Shown one piece after another: positions 32,480-41,277 of a stretch of 64,000 nucleotides of DNA. The notes below the pieces were generated by a model. That model searched no databases, was not told the DNA's origin, and was given only the letters and a program-made list of their open reading frames with translations. The DNA is taken from the NCBI RefSeq assembly GCF_025567285.1, contig NZ_JAOQJT010000002.1, positions 124,001-188,000 of the forward strand. The letters run 5' to 3'. Origin of the DNA: Coprococcus aceti (GTDB lineage: Bacteria > Bacillota > Clostridia > Lachnospirales > Lachnospiraceae). Numbering within the stretch: the stretch's first letter is position 1; each line of letters starts with the position of its first letter. The position numbers and the translations under genes are program-made.

Positions 32480-33730
32480 ATGCAGGACAAACTGTTACAG
32501 ACCCCGGATGGAGTGAGAGACACCTACGATGTAGAATGTAGGAAGAAGAGAAAGGTTATGCATGAACTCCATCATATTCTGGAGTTATACAGCTATCACG
32601 ATATAGAGACACCTACATTTGAGTTTTTTGATATATTTAACAGAGATAAGGGTTCAGCACCTTCCAATGAGATGTACAAGTTCTTTGACAGGGACAACAA
32701 TACTTTGGTGCTCAGGCCGGATATAACACCTTCAATAGCGAGATGTGTTGCAAAGTATTATGCAGATGAGGAACTTCCTGTCAGACTCTGCTATACAGGC
32801 AATACCTATACAAACACACTCAAGCTTCAGGGAAAACTCAAGGAGGTCACACAGATCGGTGCCGAGCTTGTAAATGATGATTCATCCGCTGCTGACGCTG
32901 AGATAATCGCAACTGTGATAGACTGCTTCAACGAGATCGGGATCAGTGATTTCCAGATAGAGATAGGCCAGATAGACTACTTCAAGGGTCTGGTTGCTGA
33001 ATCTGGTATCAGTGAGGACGAGGAGGATCAGATAAAAGAGTACATCCATATCAAGAACTTTTTCGGACTTGAGGAGTATGTGGATGCACTTGATATAAGT
33101 GACTCTCTTAAGAAAGCATTTGTTGCATTTGATTCTCTGTTCGGCGGAATATCCATGCTTGACAAGGCTGAGGGATATGTGTCAAATGAGACATCACTTG
33201 AGGCTGTGAAGAGGCTCAGAAGAGTATATGCAGCCCTTGAGTGCTACGGATATCAGGATCACATAAGCTTTGATCTCGGTATGCTTGACGGATACAACTA
33301 TTATACAGGAATCATATTCCGCGGATATACTTATGGAACCGGTGATGCTGTTGTCAAGGGCGGCCGTTACAATAATCTTCTCAAGCAGTTTGGAAAGGAT
33401 GCACCGTCTATCGGTTTTGCCTTCACTGTTGAGGAGCTCATAATGGCCATGAACAGACAGAATATAGACATAGATGTGGATTATTCAAACACGATCATCC
33501 TCTATGATATAGAGAATCAGGGCAAGGCTATCAAGGCCGGTATGAAGCTCAGAAGTGAGGGACGCAAGATAGAGCTCATAAGAAAGTCACAGAAGAAATC
33601 GGTTGATGACTATATCGAGTATGCGGGTAGAGAGCATTTCTCAGGCCTTATATATTTTGAACAGTCAGGCGATGCGGTGGCATACGATCTGATAAGCCGA
33701 TCACACTCCAAGTGGGATGGCAATTTATAG
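32480..33730 (+). CDS. hisZ: ATP phosphoribosyltransferase regulatory subunit HisZ
   Basis: The 416-residue protein is a histidyl-tRNA synthetase paralogue that activates short-form HisG. It shows class II synthetase-like segments (LRPDITPSIARCVAKYY, and FDLGMLDGYNYYTGIIFRGY) but not the full tRNA synthetase signatures. ATG 32480 is chosen because AAGGAG lies eight bases upstream; ATG 32474 would be only two bases from it. It heads the his operon and precedes the short HisG that needs it. Confidence 0.92.
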   Translation: MQDKLLQTPDGVRDTYDVECRKKRKVMHELHHILELYSYHDIETPTFEFFDIFNRDKGSAPSNEMYKFFDRDNNTLVLRPDITPSIARCVAKYYADEELPVRLCYTGNTYTNTLKLQGKLKEVTQIGAELVNDDSSAADAEIIATVIDCFNEIGISDFQIEIGQIDYFKGLVAESGISEDEEDQIKEYIHIKNFFGLEEYVDALDISDSLKKAFVAFDSLFGGISMLDKAEGYVSNETSLEAVKRLRRVYAALECYGYQDHISFDLGMLDGYNYYTGIIFRGYTYGTGDAVVKGGRYNNLLKQFGKDAPSIGFAFTVEELIMAMNRQNIDIDVDYSNTIILYDIENQGKAIKAGMKLRSEGRKIELIRKSQKKSVDDYIEYAGREHFSGLIYFEQSGDAVAYDLISRSHSKWDGNL

Positions 33731-33788
33731 AAGAAACTTTTACGGCTTGATTGAGAATAGATTGAATTAGATGAAAGGTTATGGAGAG

Positions 33789-34439
33789 ATGAGATATTTA
33801 ACATTTGCCCTTGCTAAGGGGCGACTTGCAAAAAAGACACTTGCGCTGCTTGAACAGATAGGTATAACATGTGAGGAGATGAAGGATCCCGACACAAGAA
33901 AGCTTATATTTGTGAACGAGGAGCTTAAGATGAAGTTCTTCCTGTCAAAGGCCACAGATGTTCCTACTTATGTAGAATATGGTGCGGCCGATATAGGCGT
34001 TGTAGGTAAGGACACAATACTTGAGGAGGGAAGAAACCTGTATGAGGTCATGGATCTCGGTTTTGGAAAGTGCCGCATGTGTGTATGCGGACCGGCATCT
34101 GCCAGAGAGCTTCTCAAGAAGAATGAGATCATAAGAGTTGCAAGTAAGTATCCGGTGATCGCAAAGGATTACTTCAACAACCGTAAGCACCAGACAGTTG
34201 AGATAATCAAGCTCAATGGTTCAGTGGAGCTCGCTCCTATAGTTGGACTTTCAGAGGTGATCGTAGATATAGTTGAGACAGGAAGCACACTCAGGGAGAA
34301 CGGACTTGAGGTGCTTGAGGAAGTTTGTCCACTCTCAGCCCGCATGGTTGTGAACCAGGTAAGTCTCAAGATGGAGAATGAGAGGATACACAAGCTGTTG
34401 GAAGATCTCAACAGACTTATAAAGGAAGAGAACAAGTAG
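33789..34439 (+). CDS. hisG: ATP phosphoribosyltransferase, short form
   Basis: The 216-residue catalytic subunit performs the first step of histidine synthesis, joining ATP and PRPP. The start MRYLTFALAKGRL and the PRPP-loop stretch VDIVETGSTLRENGL match the family. The C-terminal allosteric ACT-like domain of long HisG is missing, which is why HisZ is encoded upstream. ATG 33789 is preferred over 33771 because it gives the family start and has AAAGG ten bases upstream. A structured 214-bp gap separates it from hisD. Confidence 0.95.
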   Translation: MRYLTFALAKGRLAKKTLALLEQIGITCEEMKDPDTRKLIFVNEELKMKFFLSKATDVPTYVEYGAADIGVVGKDTILEEGRNLYEVMDLGFGKCRMCVCGPASARELLKKNEIIRVASKYPVIAKDYFNNRKHQTVEIIKLNGSVELAPIVGLSEVIVDIVETGSTLRENGLEVLEEVCPLSARMVVNQVSLKMENERIHKLLEDLNRLIKEENK

Positions 34440-34507
34440 CATATATAGATGATATAATGAGCGCAAGTGAGCCAACATGCTTGCATGATTGGCGAGCGGC
34501 GAATTGG

Positions 34508-34558
34508 ATCATGATAGTTGCGAAAGCAACGGAAAGCACCGTAGGTGCGAATCATGAT
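34508..34558 (+). ncRNA. Possible three-way-junction RNA element
   Basis: The outer helix pairs ATCATGAT (34508-34515) with ATCATGAT (34551-34558). It encloses two hairpins: GTTGC-GAAA-GCAAC (34517-34530) and GCACC-GTA-GGTGC (34536-34548). The GAAA cap is a stable GNRA tetraloop. No known riboswitch family is recognised, so this is a structural call only. Confidence 0.45.
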
Positions 34559-34561
34559 ATA

Positions 34562-34621
34562 ATGAAGCACGCTGAGGCATGCGCAGGTCATCGCGCTCAC
34601 GCACGACGACCTATAATATAA
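34562..34621 (+). repeat. 60-nt repeat, copy C (before hisD)
   Basis: This segment has the same length as copy B, the same first 11 bases (ATGAAGCACGC) and the same last ten (TATAATATAA), but a different middle that folds as AGGTC-a-TCG with CGA-c-GACCT. It contains a 19-codon frame beginning MKHAEA. The relation to copies A and B is suggestive rather than certain. Confidence 0.5.
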
Positions 34622-34653
34622 CAAATTGATAATCACACGGAGGCATAACAGAG

Positions 34654-35946
34654 ATGAGAATCGTAAAGCTTAATGCAGAGACAAAGAAGGATCTTCTGAA
34701 GAATCTTCTGAAGAGAAGTCCAAGTAATTTCGGTAACTATGCAGAGACTGTACAGGAAATAGTTGACGATGTGAGAGATAACGGCGATGCCGCACTCTTC
34801 TCATACACAAAGAAGTTCGACAAGGCAGATATAACAGCAGAAAATGTCAAGGTTACACAGAAAGAGATAGACTACGCATATACACAGGTCAGCCCTGAGC
34901 TCCTTGACGTTATCAGAAAAGCCAAGAAGAACATTTGGGAGTACCATGAGAAGCAGAAGCAGTATAGCTGGTTTGACTCCAAGCCAAATGGAACTCTTCT
35001 CGGACAGAAGGTTACAGCACTTGCATCTGTAGGTGTCTATGTTCCGGGTGGAAAGGCTGTTTACCCTTCATCAGTTCTGATGAATGTTATGCCGGCAAAG
35101 GTTGCAGGCGTTGAGAAGATAGTCATGACAACTCCATGTAATGCTGAGGGTGAGGTGTACGCCACAACACTCGTTGCAGCAAAGGAAGCAGGAGTGGATG
35201 AGATATACAAGGCAGGCGGCGCGCAGGCCATAGCTGCCCTTGCATACGGAACAGAGTCAGTACCTAAGGTTGACAAGATAGTTGGCCCTGGAAACATATT
35301 TGTCGCTCTTGCAAAGCGTGCCGTATACGGACATGTCAGCATAGATTCCATAGCCGGCCCATCAGAGGTAATGGTACTTGCCGATGAGACTGCCAATTCT
35401 AGATACGTGGCTGCAGATCTGCTGTCACAGGCAGAGCATGACGAGATGGCATCAGCCATACTTGTGACCACATCAGAGGAGCTTGCCGAGAAGGTATCAG
35501 TTCAGGTTGACAAGTTCATCGATGAGCTTTCAAGAAAAGAGATAATGAGAAAGTCTATAGACAATTATGGATATATTCTTCTTGCAGACAACATGAGCGA
35601 TGCCATAGATGCTGTCAACGACATTGCATCAGAGCATCTCGAGATCGTCACAGCCAATCCATTTGACGTGATGACAAGAGTGAAGAATGCTGGAGCTATA
35701 TTTATCGGAGAATACTCATCAGAGCCTCTTGGAGATTACTTTGCAGGCCCTAACCATGTACTTCCAACAAACGGTACAGCAAAGTTCTTCTCACCGCTTT
35801 CAGTAGACGATTTCATCAAGAAATCCAGCATAATCTACTATTCAAGAGAGGCACTTGAGGCAGTTCACACTGACATTGAAGCATTTGCCAAGGCTGAGCA
35901 GCTCACAGCACATGCCAATTCAATAGCAGTAAGATTTGAAAAATAA
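34654..35946 (+). CDS. hisD: Histidinol dehydrogenase
   Basis: The 430-residue zinc enzyme oxidises histidinol to histidine in the last two steps of the pathway. The signature around AGPSEVMVLADETAN near residue 234, the SQAEHDEMASA segment and the GPNHVLPT motif near 365 are all present. Length is normal. The start follows CGGAGG. It is the third gene of the his operon. Confidence 0.96.
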   Translation: MRIVKLNAETKKDLLKNLLKRSPSNFGNYAETVQEIVDDVRDNGDAALFSYTKKFDKADITAENVKVTQKEIDYAYTQVSPELLDVIRKAKKNIWEYHEKQKQYSWFDSKPNGTLLGQKVTALASVGVYVPGGKAVYPSSVLMNVMPAKVAGVEKIVMTTPCNAEGEVYATTLVAAKEAGVDEIYKAGGAQAIAALAYGTESVPKVDKIVGPGNIFVALAKRAVYGHVSIDSIAGPSEVMVLADETANSRYVAADLLSQAEHDEMASAILVTTSEELAEKVSVQVDKFIDELSRKEIMRKSIDNYGYILLADNMSDAIDAVNDIASEHLEIVTANPFDVMTRVKNAGAIFIGEYSSEPLGDYFAGPNHVLPTNGTAKFFSPLSVDDFIKKSSIIYYSREALEAVHTDIEAFAKAEQLTAHANSIAVRFEK

Positions 35947-35983
35947 GACATAATGATATAGAATATGGGAAGGAGACAGGGAT

Positions 35984-36586
35984 ATGGCAGAGAAAGCAGC
36001 TAGAATCGCCAAATGTACAAGAACGACAAACGAGACAGACATAACCCTCGAGTTTAATATAGATGGAAAAGGACAGTCAAAGATCGACACAGGAATCGGT
36101 TTCTTTGACCACATGCTCACAAGTTTTGCGAAGCATGGTTTCTTTGATCTCAACGTTACAGTCAAGGGAGATCTGTATGTGGATTGTCACCATACCATTG
36201 AGGATGTGGGAATTGTGCTGGGCAAGGCCATCAAGGAGGCTCTTGGAGACAAGAAGGCCATCAAGAGATTTGGCAATTTCTTCCTGCCGATGGACGAGAC
36301 TCTCGTAATGTGTGCCATAGATCTGTCGGGAAGACCATATCTTGTCTATGATCTGAACCTCCGCACAGAGAGGGTTGGATACTTCGACACACAGATGGTC
36401 AAGGAATTCTTCTATGCAGTATCATACGCTGCTGAGATGAATCTCAATATTAAGCAGTTCTCAGGGGAGAACGATCACCACATCATAGAGGCCGCATTCA
36501 AGGCATTTGCGAAGGCTCTTGATGAGGCGACAACTTATGACAGAAGATTAAACGGAAAGGTGCTTTCTACCAAGGGCACACTTTAA
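35984..36586 (+). CDS. hisB: Imidazoleglycerol-phosphate dehydratase
   Basis: The 200-residue single-function enzyme removes water from imidazoleglycerol phosphate. The metal-binding motifs are visible: GFFDHMLTSFAKHG near residue 38, DCHHTIEDVGI near 67, and NDHHIIEAAFKAFAKAL near the end. There is no fused phosphatase domain. It lies 37 bp after hisD and 17 bp before the HisIE gene. Confidence 0.96.
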   Translation: MAEKAARIAKCTRTTNETDITLEFNIDGKGQSKIDTGIGFFDHMLTSFAKHGFFDLNVTVKGDLYVDCHHTIEDVGIVLGKAIKEALGDKKAIKRFGNFFLPMDETLVMCAIDLSGRPYLVYDLNLRTERVGYFDTQMVKEFFYAVSYAAEMNLNIKQFSGENDHHIIEAAFKAFAKALDEATTYDRRLNGKVLSTKGTL

Positions 36587-36603
36587 GGAGGTGCTGGTTC
36601 ACT

Positions 36604-37878
36604 ATGGATAATGATATGATCTGCAAAAAGATAATTCCATGTCTGGATCTGAACAATGCGGTCGAGATGGCAAAATATTACAATGATGCCGGAGCTGATG
36701 AGATAGCTTATTTTGACAGCAAGGCAACAAAAGATGGCAGAGAACCCAATGTTGCCATTATAAGACAGATATGTGACAGTGTTGATATTCCACTTATTGC
36801 CTGTGGCGGTGTGAGGGAGCTTGAAGATGTCAAGAAGCTTCTGTATGCAGGTGCATCCAAGGTATGTATGAAATCTGCGGCGCTGAACACGCCGGAGCTT
36901 GTCACTGAGGCTTCTGACAGATTTGGTTCAGAGCGAATAATCTGTACTATAGATCTTAGTGAGTGTGATGATCCTGTCGGATATGCCAGAAAACTGAAGA
37001 CGCTTGGAGCGGGAGAACTTCTGCTGCTTCACAACAACATGGTGCCGGAATATCTGGATATAGTAAAATCCATAAGAGAAAATGTTGCACTTCCTGTTAT
37101 AGTTTCTACCTATTCCACTAACGGGGAAGCTGTGGCAGAGATGCTCAATGAGACAAATGCTGAATCAATTTCTCTGTACAATCTCCAGAAGATGGATATA
37201 ATGGAGATTAAACAGCATTGCCGTGAGGCAAATATAGATGTGGATCTGTTTGAATCGTCCATGCCTTTTGAGGCGTTCAAACTCAATTCGGATGGACTTA
37301 TTCCATGTGTTACACAGCACTATAAGACCGGTGAAGTGCTCATGGTCGCTTATATGAACAAGGAGTCGTATGAGAAGACCATCAGAACAGGACGCATGAC
37401 ATACTGGAGCCGCAGCCGCAATGAGCTGTGGACCAAGGGTGATACATCCGGTCATTATCAGTTTGTCAAGTCTCTTACGATAGACTGTGACAAGGACACC
37501 ATACTTGCCAAGGTGTCACAGATAGGAGCTGCGTGTCATACAGGCAGCCGTACTTGTTTCTTTACAGATCTGGTGAGAAAGGAGTACAATGATACCAATC
37601 CTATGAAGGTATTCGAGGAGGTATACAATACCATACGCGACAGAAAGGATCAGCCAGGAGATGATTCTTATACCAATTATCTGTTCGGCAAGGGTATTGA
37701 CAAGATCCTGAAGAAGGTCGGTGAGGGAGCTACGGAGATAGTCATAGCTGCCAAGAATCCTGATTCAGAGGATATAAAATATGAAATATCTGACTTCCTT
37801 TATCATCTCATGTGTCTGATGGTAGAGAGAGGAATCAGCTGGAAAGATATTACAGAAGAACTGGCTGACAGAAGATAG
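36604..37878 (+). CDS. hisIE: HisF-like domain fused to HisI and HisE
   Basis: This 424-residue protein has three parts. Residues 1-210 resemble the HisF barrel (IIPCLDL, ADEIAYFDS, FGSERIICTIDLSE), but the first active-site loop with its Lys is missing. HisF D176 is replaced in the stretch ELLLLHNNM, and the late phosphate-binding GG loop is lost, so it is unlikely to work as HisF. Residues 230-320 are HisI, phosphoribosyl-AMP cyclohydrolase, with zinc ligands in GAACHTGSRTCFF. The rest is HisE, a MazG-like pyrophosphohydrolase. HisI and HisE catalyse steps three and two of the pathway. hisA, hisF, hisH and hisC are not in the window. Confidence 0.88.
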   Translation: MDNDMICKKIIPCLDLNNAVEMAKYYNDAGADEIAYFDSKATKDGREPNVAIIRQICDSVDIPLIACGGVRELEDVKKLLYAGASKVCMKSAALNTPELVTEASDRFGSERIICTIDLSECDDPVGYARKLKTLGAGELLLLHNNMVPEYLDIVKSIRENVALPVIVSTYSTNGEAVAEMLNETNAESISLYNLQKMDIMEIKQHCREANIDVDLFESSMPFEAFKLNSDGLIPCVTQHYKTGEVLMVAYMNKESYEKTIRTGRMTYWSRSRNELWTKGDTSGHYQFVKSLTIDCDKDTILAKVSQIGAACHTGSRTCFFTDLVRKEYNDTNPMKVFEEVYNTIRDRKDQPGDDSYTNYLFGKGIDKILKKVGEGATEIVIAAKNPDSEDIKYEISDFLYHLMCLMVERGISWKDITEELADRR

Positions 37879-37896
37879 AGTGGAGGATATTAGACA

Positions 37897-40560
37897 ATGC
37901 AAAATTATGGCGTGAACGAACTGAGAAAAATGTTCCTGGAATTCATGGAGAGCAAGGGTCATCTTAGAATGAAGAGCTTTTCACTTATTCCACACAATGA
38001 CAACAGCTTACTGCTGATCAATTCAGGTATGGCACCACTTAAGCCTTACTTTACAGGTCAGGAGGTACCACCTAGAAGACGTGTGACAACATGTCAGAAG
38101 TGTATCAGAACAGGAGATATCGAGAATGTAGGTAAGACAGCCCGTCATGGTACATTCTTTGAGATGCTGGGTAATTTCTCATTTGGCGATTATTTCAAGC
38201 ATGAGGCTATATCATGGACATGGGAGTTCCTCACAGAGGTTGTAGGACTTGACAAGAACAGACTCTATCCATCGGTTTACCAGGATGACGATGAGGCATT
38301 TGATATATGGAATAAGGAGATCGGTGTCGATGCTGACCGTATATTCAGATTCGGCAAGGAGGACAACTTCTGGGAGCACGGAGCTGGTCCTTGTGGTCCT
38401 TGTTCAGAGGTTTACTATGACAGAGGCGAGAAGTATGGCTGCGGTAAGCCTGGCTGTACTGTAGGCTGTGACTGTGACAGATACATGGAGGTTTGGAACA
38501 ACGTATTTACACAGTTCAACAATGACGGACACAACAACTACACAGAGCTTGAGCAGAAGAACATAGATACAGGTATGGGTCTTGAGAGACTCGCAGTTGT
38601 TGTTCAGGATGTTGATTCTATATTTGATGTTGATACGATCAAGGCTCTCCGCGACAAGGTATGTGAGATGGCAGGCGTGGAATATGAGACAGATCATGAG
38701 AAGGATGTATCGATCAGACTTATAACTGATCATATCCGTTCAGTTACATTCATGACATCAGATGGTATCGTTCCATCGAACGAGGGCCGTGGTTATGTTC
38801 TTAGACGTCTTCTCAGACGTGCTGCAAGACACGGAAGACTTCTCGGCATCAAGGGCAAGTTCCTGTCAGAGCTTGCAAAGACAGTTATCGAGGTGTCAGA
38901 GGATGCATATCCTGAGCTCAGTGAGAAGAAGGAATATATCTTCAATAAGATAGACAAGGAAGAGGAGAGCTTCAATAAGACCATAGATACAGGTCTTGCG
39001 ATCCTCAAGGATTATATAGACGAGACTAAGGCTGCAGGTGAGAAGGTTCTCTCAGGTGACAAGGCATTCAAGCTCTATGACACCTATGGATTCCCTCTTG
39101 ATCTCACAAAGGAGATCCTCGAGGAGGAGGGGATCGAGGTTGATGAGGACAGATTCACCGAGTGCATGAATATCCAGAAGGAGACTGCAAGAAAGGCCAG
39201 AAAGACCACAACATACATGGGTGCAGACGCAACCGTATATGAGCAGCTTCCTGTTGACATGACATCTGAGTTTGTCGGATATGACAAGCTGACATACAAG
39301 TCAACTATATCAGCCATCACAACAGAGGTTGGTGAGGGTGATGATAAGAAGTCAGTTCTTGCAGATACTGTATCTGAGGGAGCACAGGCTTCAGTTATAG
39401 TTCCTGAGACACCTTTCTACGCTACCATGGGTGGTCAGATCGGTGATAAGGGAATCATCAAGACAGAGAACGGTACATTCGTTGTTGAGGATACTGTCAA
39501 GGTTGTAGGCGGCAAGATCGCACATATCGGTTATGTTGAGTCTGGCGAACTCAATGTTGGTGATGAGGCAGAACTCACAGTTGATGCTGAGAACAGAGCA
39601 CTCATATGTAACAACCATTCCGCAACACATCTTCTTCAGAGAGCACTCAAGATGGTTCTCGGAGATCATGTAGAGCAGGCAGGTTCACTCGTTGAGCCGG
39701 GAAGACTGAGATTTGACTTCTCACATGATCAGGCGATGACTAAGGAAGAGATCAAGAAGGTTGAGGATATTGTAAATGAGCAGATCCAGCTCGATATACC
39801 TGTATGCACGGATGTAATGTCTGTAGATGAGGCTAAGGAGACCGGAGCCATGGCTCTGTTTGGTGAGAAGTATGGTGAGAAGGTCCGTGTGGTATCAATG
39901 GGAGACTTCTCAAAGGAGCTCTGCGGTGGTACACATGTTGCCAGCACAGGAGCTATAAAAACATTCAAGATCATATCAGAGGCAGGTGTGGCCGCAGGTA
40001 CAAGACGTATCGAGGCACTTACATCTGTCGGAGCACTTGATTACTACAGAAATGTAGAGCAGGAGCTCATGGATGCTGCAAAGGCAGCTAAGACTGATAT
40101 CTATGGTGTGGCATCAAGAATAGAACAGCTTCTTGCAGAGGTTAAGGAACTTACGAATGAGAATAAGAAGCTCAAGGATAAGATGGCAAAGGAGGCAGCT
40201 GGAGACGTTCTTTCAAGTGCTATAGACAAGGACGGAATCAAGATCCTCACAGCGGCTATCCCGGATACAGATATGAATTCACTGAGAAACCTCGGAGATG
40301 ACTTCAAGAGCAAGCTTGGTGACAGCGTTGTTGTTCTTGCATCTGCAAAGGATGGCAAGGTAAATCTCATTGCCATGGCTACAGACGGCGCAGTTGCTAA
40401 GGGAGCCCATGCCGGTAATATCATCAAGGCCGTGGCTGGCCTTGTAGGTGGTGGCGGCGGTGGTCGTCCTAACATGGCTCAGGCCGGTGGAAAGAATCCT
40501 GACGGAATCGAAGCAGCTCTTGCCCAGGCGGTTACAGAGGCTCAGAATCAGATAGCTTAA
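37897..40560 (+). CDS. alaS: Alanyl-tRNA synthetase
   Basis: The 887-residue enzyme charges tRNA-Ala. The class II core has FFEMLGNFSFGDYF and GMGLERLA. The editing domain has the zinc-binding HSATHLLQRAL and CGGTHVASTGAIKTF. The C-terminal DHHA1 domain ends with a glycine-rich run followed by RPNMAQAGG. Length is standard. It starts 18 bp after the HisIE gene with a GGAGG ribosome site and may share its transcript. Codon bias is strong. Confidence 0.97.
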   Translation: MQNYGVNELRKMFLEFMESKGHLRMKSFSLIPHNDNSLLLINSGMAPLKPYFTGQEVPPRRRVTTCQKCIRTGDIENVGKTARHGTFFEMLGNFSFGDYFKHEAISWTWEFLTEVVGLDKNRLYPSVYQDDDEAFDIWNKEIGVDADRIFRFGKEDNFWEHGAGPCGPCSEVYYDRGEKYGCGKPGCTVGCDCDRYMEVWNNVFTQFNNDGHNNYTELEQKNIDTGMGLERLAVVVQDVDSIFDVDTIKALRDKVCEMAGVEYETDHEKDVSIRLITDHIRSVTFMTSDGIVPSNEGRGYVLRRLLRRAARHGRLLGIKGKFLSELAKTVIEVSEDAYPELSEKKEYIFNKIDKEEESFNKTIDTGLAILKDYIDETKAAGEKVLSGDKAFKLYDTYGFPLDLTKEILEEEGIEVDEDRFTECMNIQKETARKARKTTTYMGADATVYEQLPVDMTSEFVGYDKLTYKSTISAITTEVGEGDDKKSVLADTVSEGAQASVIVPETPFYATMGGQIGDKGIIKTENGTFVVEDTVKVVGGKIAHIGYVESGELNVGDEAELTVDAENRALICNNHSATHLLQRALKMVLGDHVEQAGSLVEPGRLRFDFSHDQAMTKEEIKKVEDIVNEQIQLDIPVCTDVMSVDEAKETGAMALFGEKYGEKVRVVSMGDFSKELCGGTHVASTGAIKTFKIISEAGVAAGTRRIEALTSVGALDYYRNVEQELMDAAKAAKTDIYGVASRIEQLLAEVKELTNENKKLKDKMAKEAAGDVLSSAIDKDGIKILTAAIPDTDMNSLRNLGDDFKSKLGDSVVVLASAKDGKVNLIAMATDGAVAKGAHAGNIIKAVAGLVGGGGGGRPNMAQAGGKNPDGIEAALAQAVTEAQNQIA

Positions 40561-40600
40561 GGTTTCGTGACAGATATTTTATTAATTTGTCATTTTCCTG

Positions 40601-40629
40601 TTGACGATTAGGAATTTTATGTATATAAT
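40601..40629 (+). promoter_or_regulatory. Promoter of rpsU
   Basis: TTGACG at 40601-40606 and TATAAT at 40624-40629 are 17 bp apart, about 80 bp before the rpsU start. A weak inverted repeat, TGACA/TGTCA with four T residues (near 40568-40595), lies just upstream and may help end the alaS transcript. Confidence 0.8.
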
Positions 40630-40708
40630 ACATTTTGTGCTTAAAAATACCCAATCAGTTGTTATTTGGTAGCATAATTTTACAACTGGAGGGAGGTCAG
40701 GTGAGAGA

Positions 40709-40885
40709 ATGTCAAGTGTAATAGTTAAAGAGAACGAAAACTTAGATAGCGCTCTTCGCAGATTTAAGAGAAATTGTGCGAAGGCTGGTATTCAGCAGGA
40801 GATTCGTAAGAGAGAGCATTACGAAAAGCCTAGTGTAAAGCGTAAGAAGAAGTCAGAGGCAGCTAGAAAGCGCAAGTACAAATAA
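40709..40885 (+). CDS. rpsU: Small ribosomal subunit protein bS21
   Basis: The 58-residue protein starts MSSVIVKENENLDSALRRF and ends in a very basic tail (VKRKKKSEAARKRKYK), the standard S21 pattern. S21 joins the 30S subunit late and aids initiation. ATG 40709 follows GGAGGGAGGTCAGG. It has its own promoter and terminator. Its position before yqfC-yqfD-phoH-ybeY is typical of Clostridia. Confidence 0.97.
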   Translation: MSSVIVKENENLDSALRRFKRNCAKAGIQQEIRKREHYEKPSVKRKKKSEAARKRKYK

Positions 40886-40921
40886 ATCATAGTATATATA
40901 TTTGATTTTAAATTGATTTCT

Positions 40922-40954
40922 AAGAGTACCGAGTTTATTCGGTACTCTTTTTTT
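40922..40954 (+). terminator. Terminator of rpsU
   Basis: AGAGTACCGA at 40923-40932 pairs with TCGGTACTCT at 40939-40948 around a 6-base loop, followed by seven T residues. Confidence 0.93.
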
Positions 40955-40997
40955 ATGTGTATTCATATAATGTTCCAAAAGCGTTATGGTGGTATTC

Positions 40998-41273
40998 ATG
41001 AAAGACAGAGCGAAAAAAGTTATAGCATTTGAACCTCCGTGCTGGTGTCCGGACTCGGCGGGAACGACCTCCAGACTCACCATGTTCAACAATGATGAGC
41101 TGGTGATAGAGAATTTCAGACATGTGATCTACTCTGACGACGAGAGAGTGTCTGTTAAGACCCGGAAAGGGATATTGAATATATATGGGAAAAGATTACA
41201 GATTGCTTACTACGCATCCTATGAAGTGAAAATATGCGGTTCGATAAACAGTGTAGATTGGCTGACAGTGTGA
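40998..41273 (+). CDS. yqfC: Sporulation protein YqfC
   Basis: The 91-residue protein shows the YqfC pattern: a short basic start, then NDELVIENFRHVIYSDDERV and VKTRKGILNIYGKRLQI. YqfC is a small mother-cell protein of unclear function, encoded with YqfD. The next gene is yqfD, four bases away. CATATAAT at 40964-40971 resembles a sigma-E -10 box, although no convincing -35 is seen. ATG 40998 is preferred because GGTGG precedes it; an in-frame GTG-like start slightly upstream is possible. Confidence 0.82.
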   Translation: MKDRAKKVIAFEPPCWCPDSAGTTSRLTMFNNDELVIENFRHVIYSDDERVSVKTRKGILNIYGKRLQIAYYASYEVKICGSINSVDWLTV

Positions 41274-41277
41274 CTGC

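Larger units (their letters stand above)
34440..34653 (+). other. Structured non-coding stretch between hisG and hisD
   Basis: The gap is longer than the others in the operon and is full of complementary segments: a hairpin at 34471-34493, a three-helix fold at 34508-34558, a hairpin at 34585-34612, and a long-range match of GAGCGC (34459-34464) with GCGCTC (34593-34598). The 12-base direct repeat ATGATATAATGA occurs at 34449-34460 and 34554-34565. No protein-coding frame of useful length or T-run terminator is seen. The hisD ribosome site (CGGAGG) follows. Confidence 0.65.

Noticed and set aside
34562..34621. A real 19-residue gene starting MKHAEA before hisD
   Set aside because: It has no good ribosome site, its codons are unlike the neighbours, and the sequence is better explained as part of a structured repeat.
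34440..34653. A classical his attenuator or T-box between hisG and hisD
   Set aside because: There is no run of His codons, no T-box sequence and no U-run terminator.
37897..40560. Misassembly or frameshift in the long alaS gene
   Set aside because: The frame is continuous and every domain is present in the normal order.
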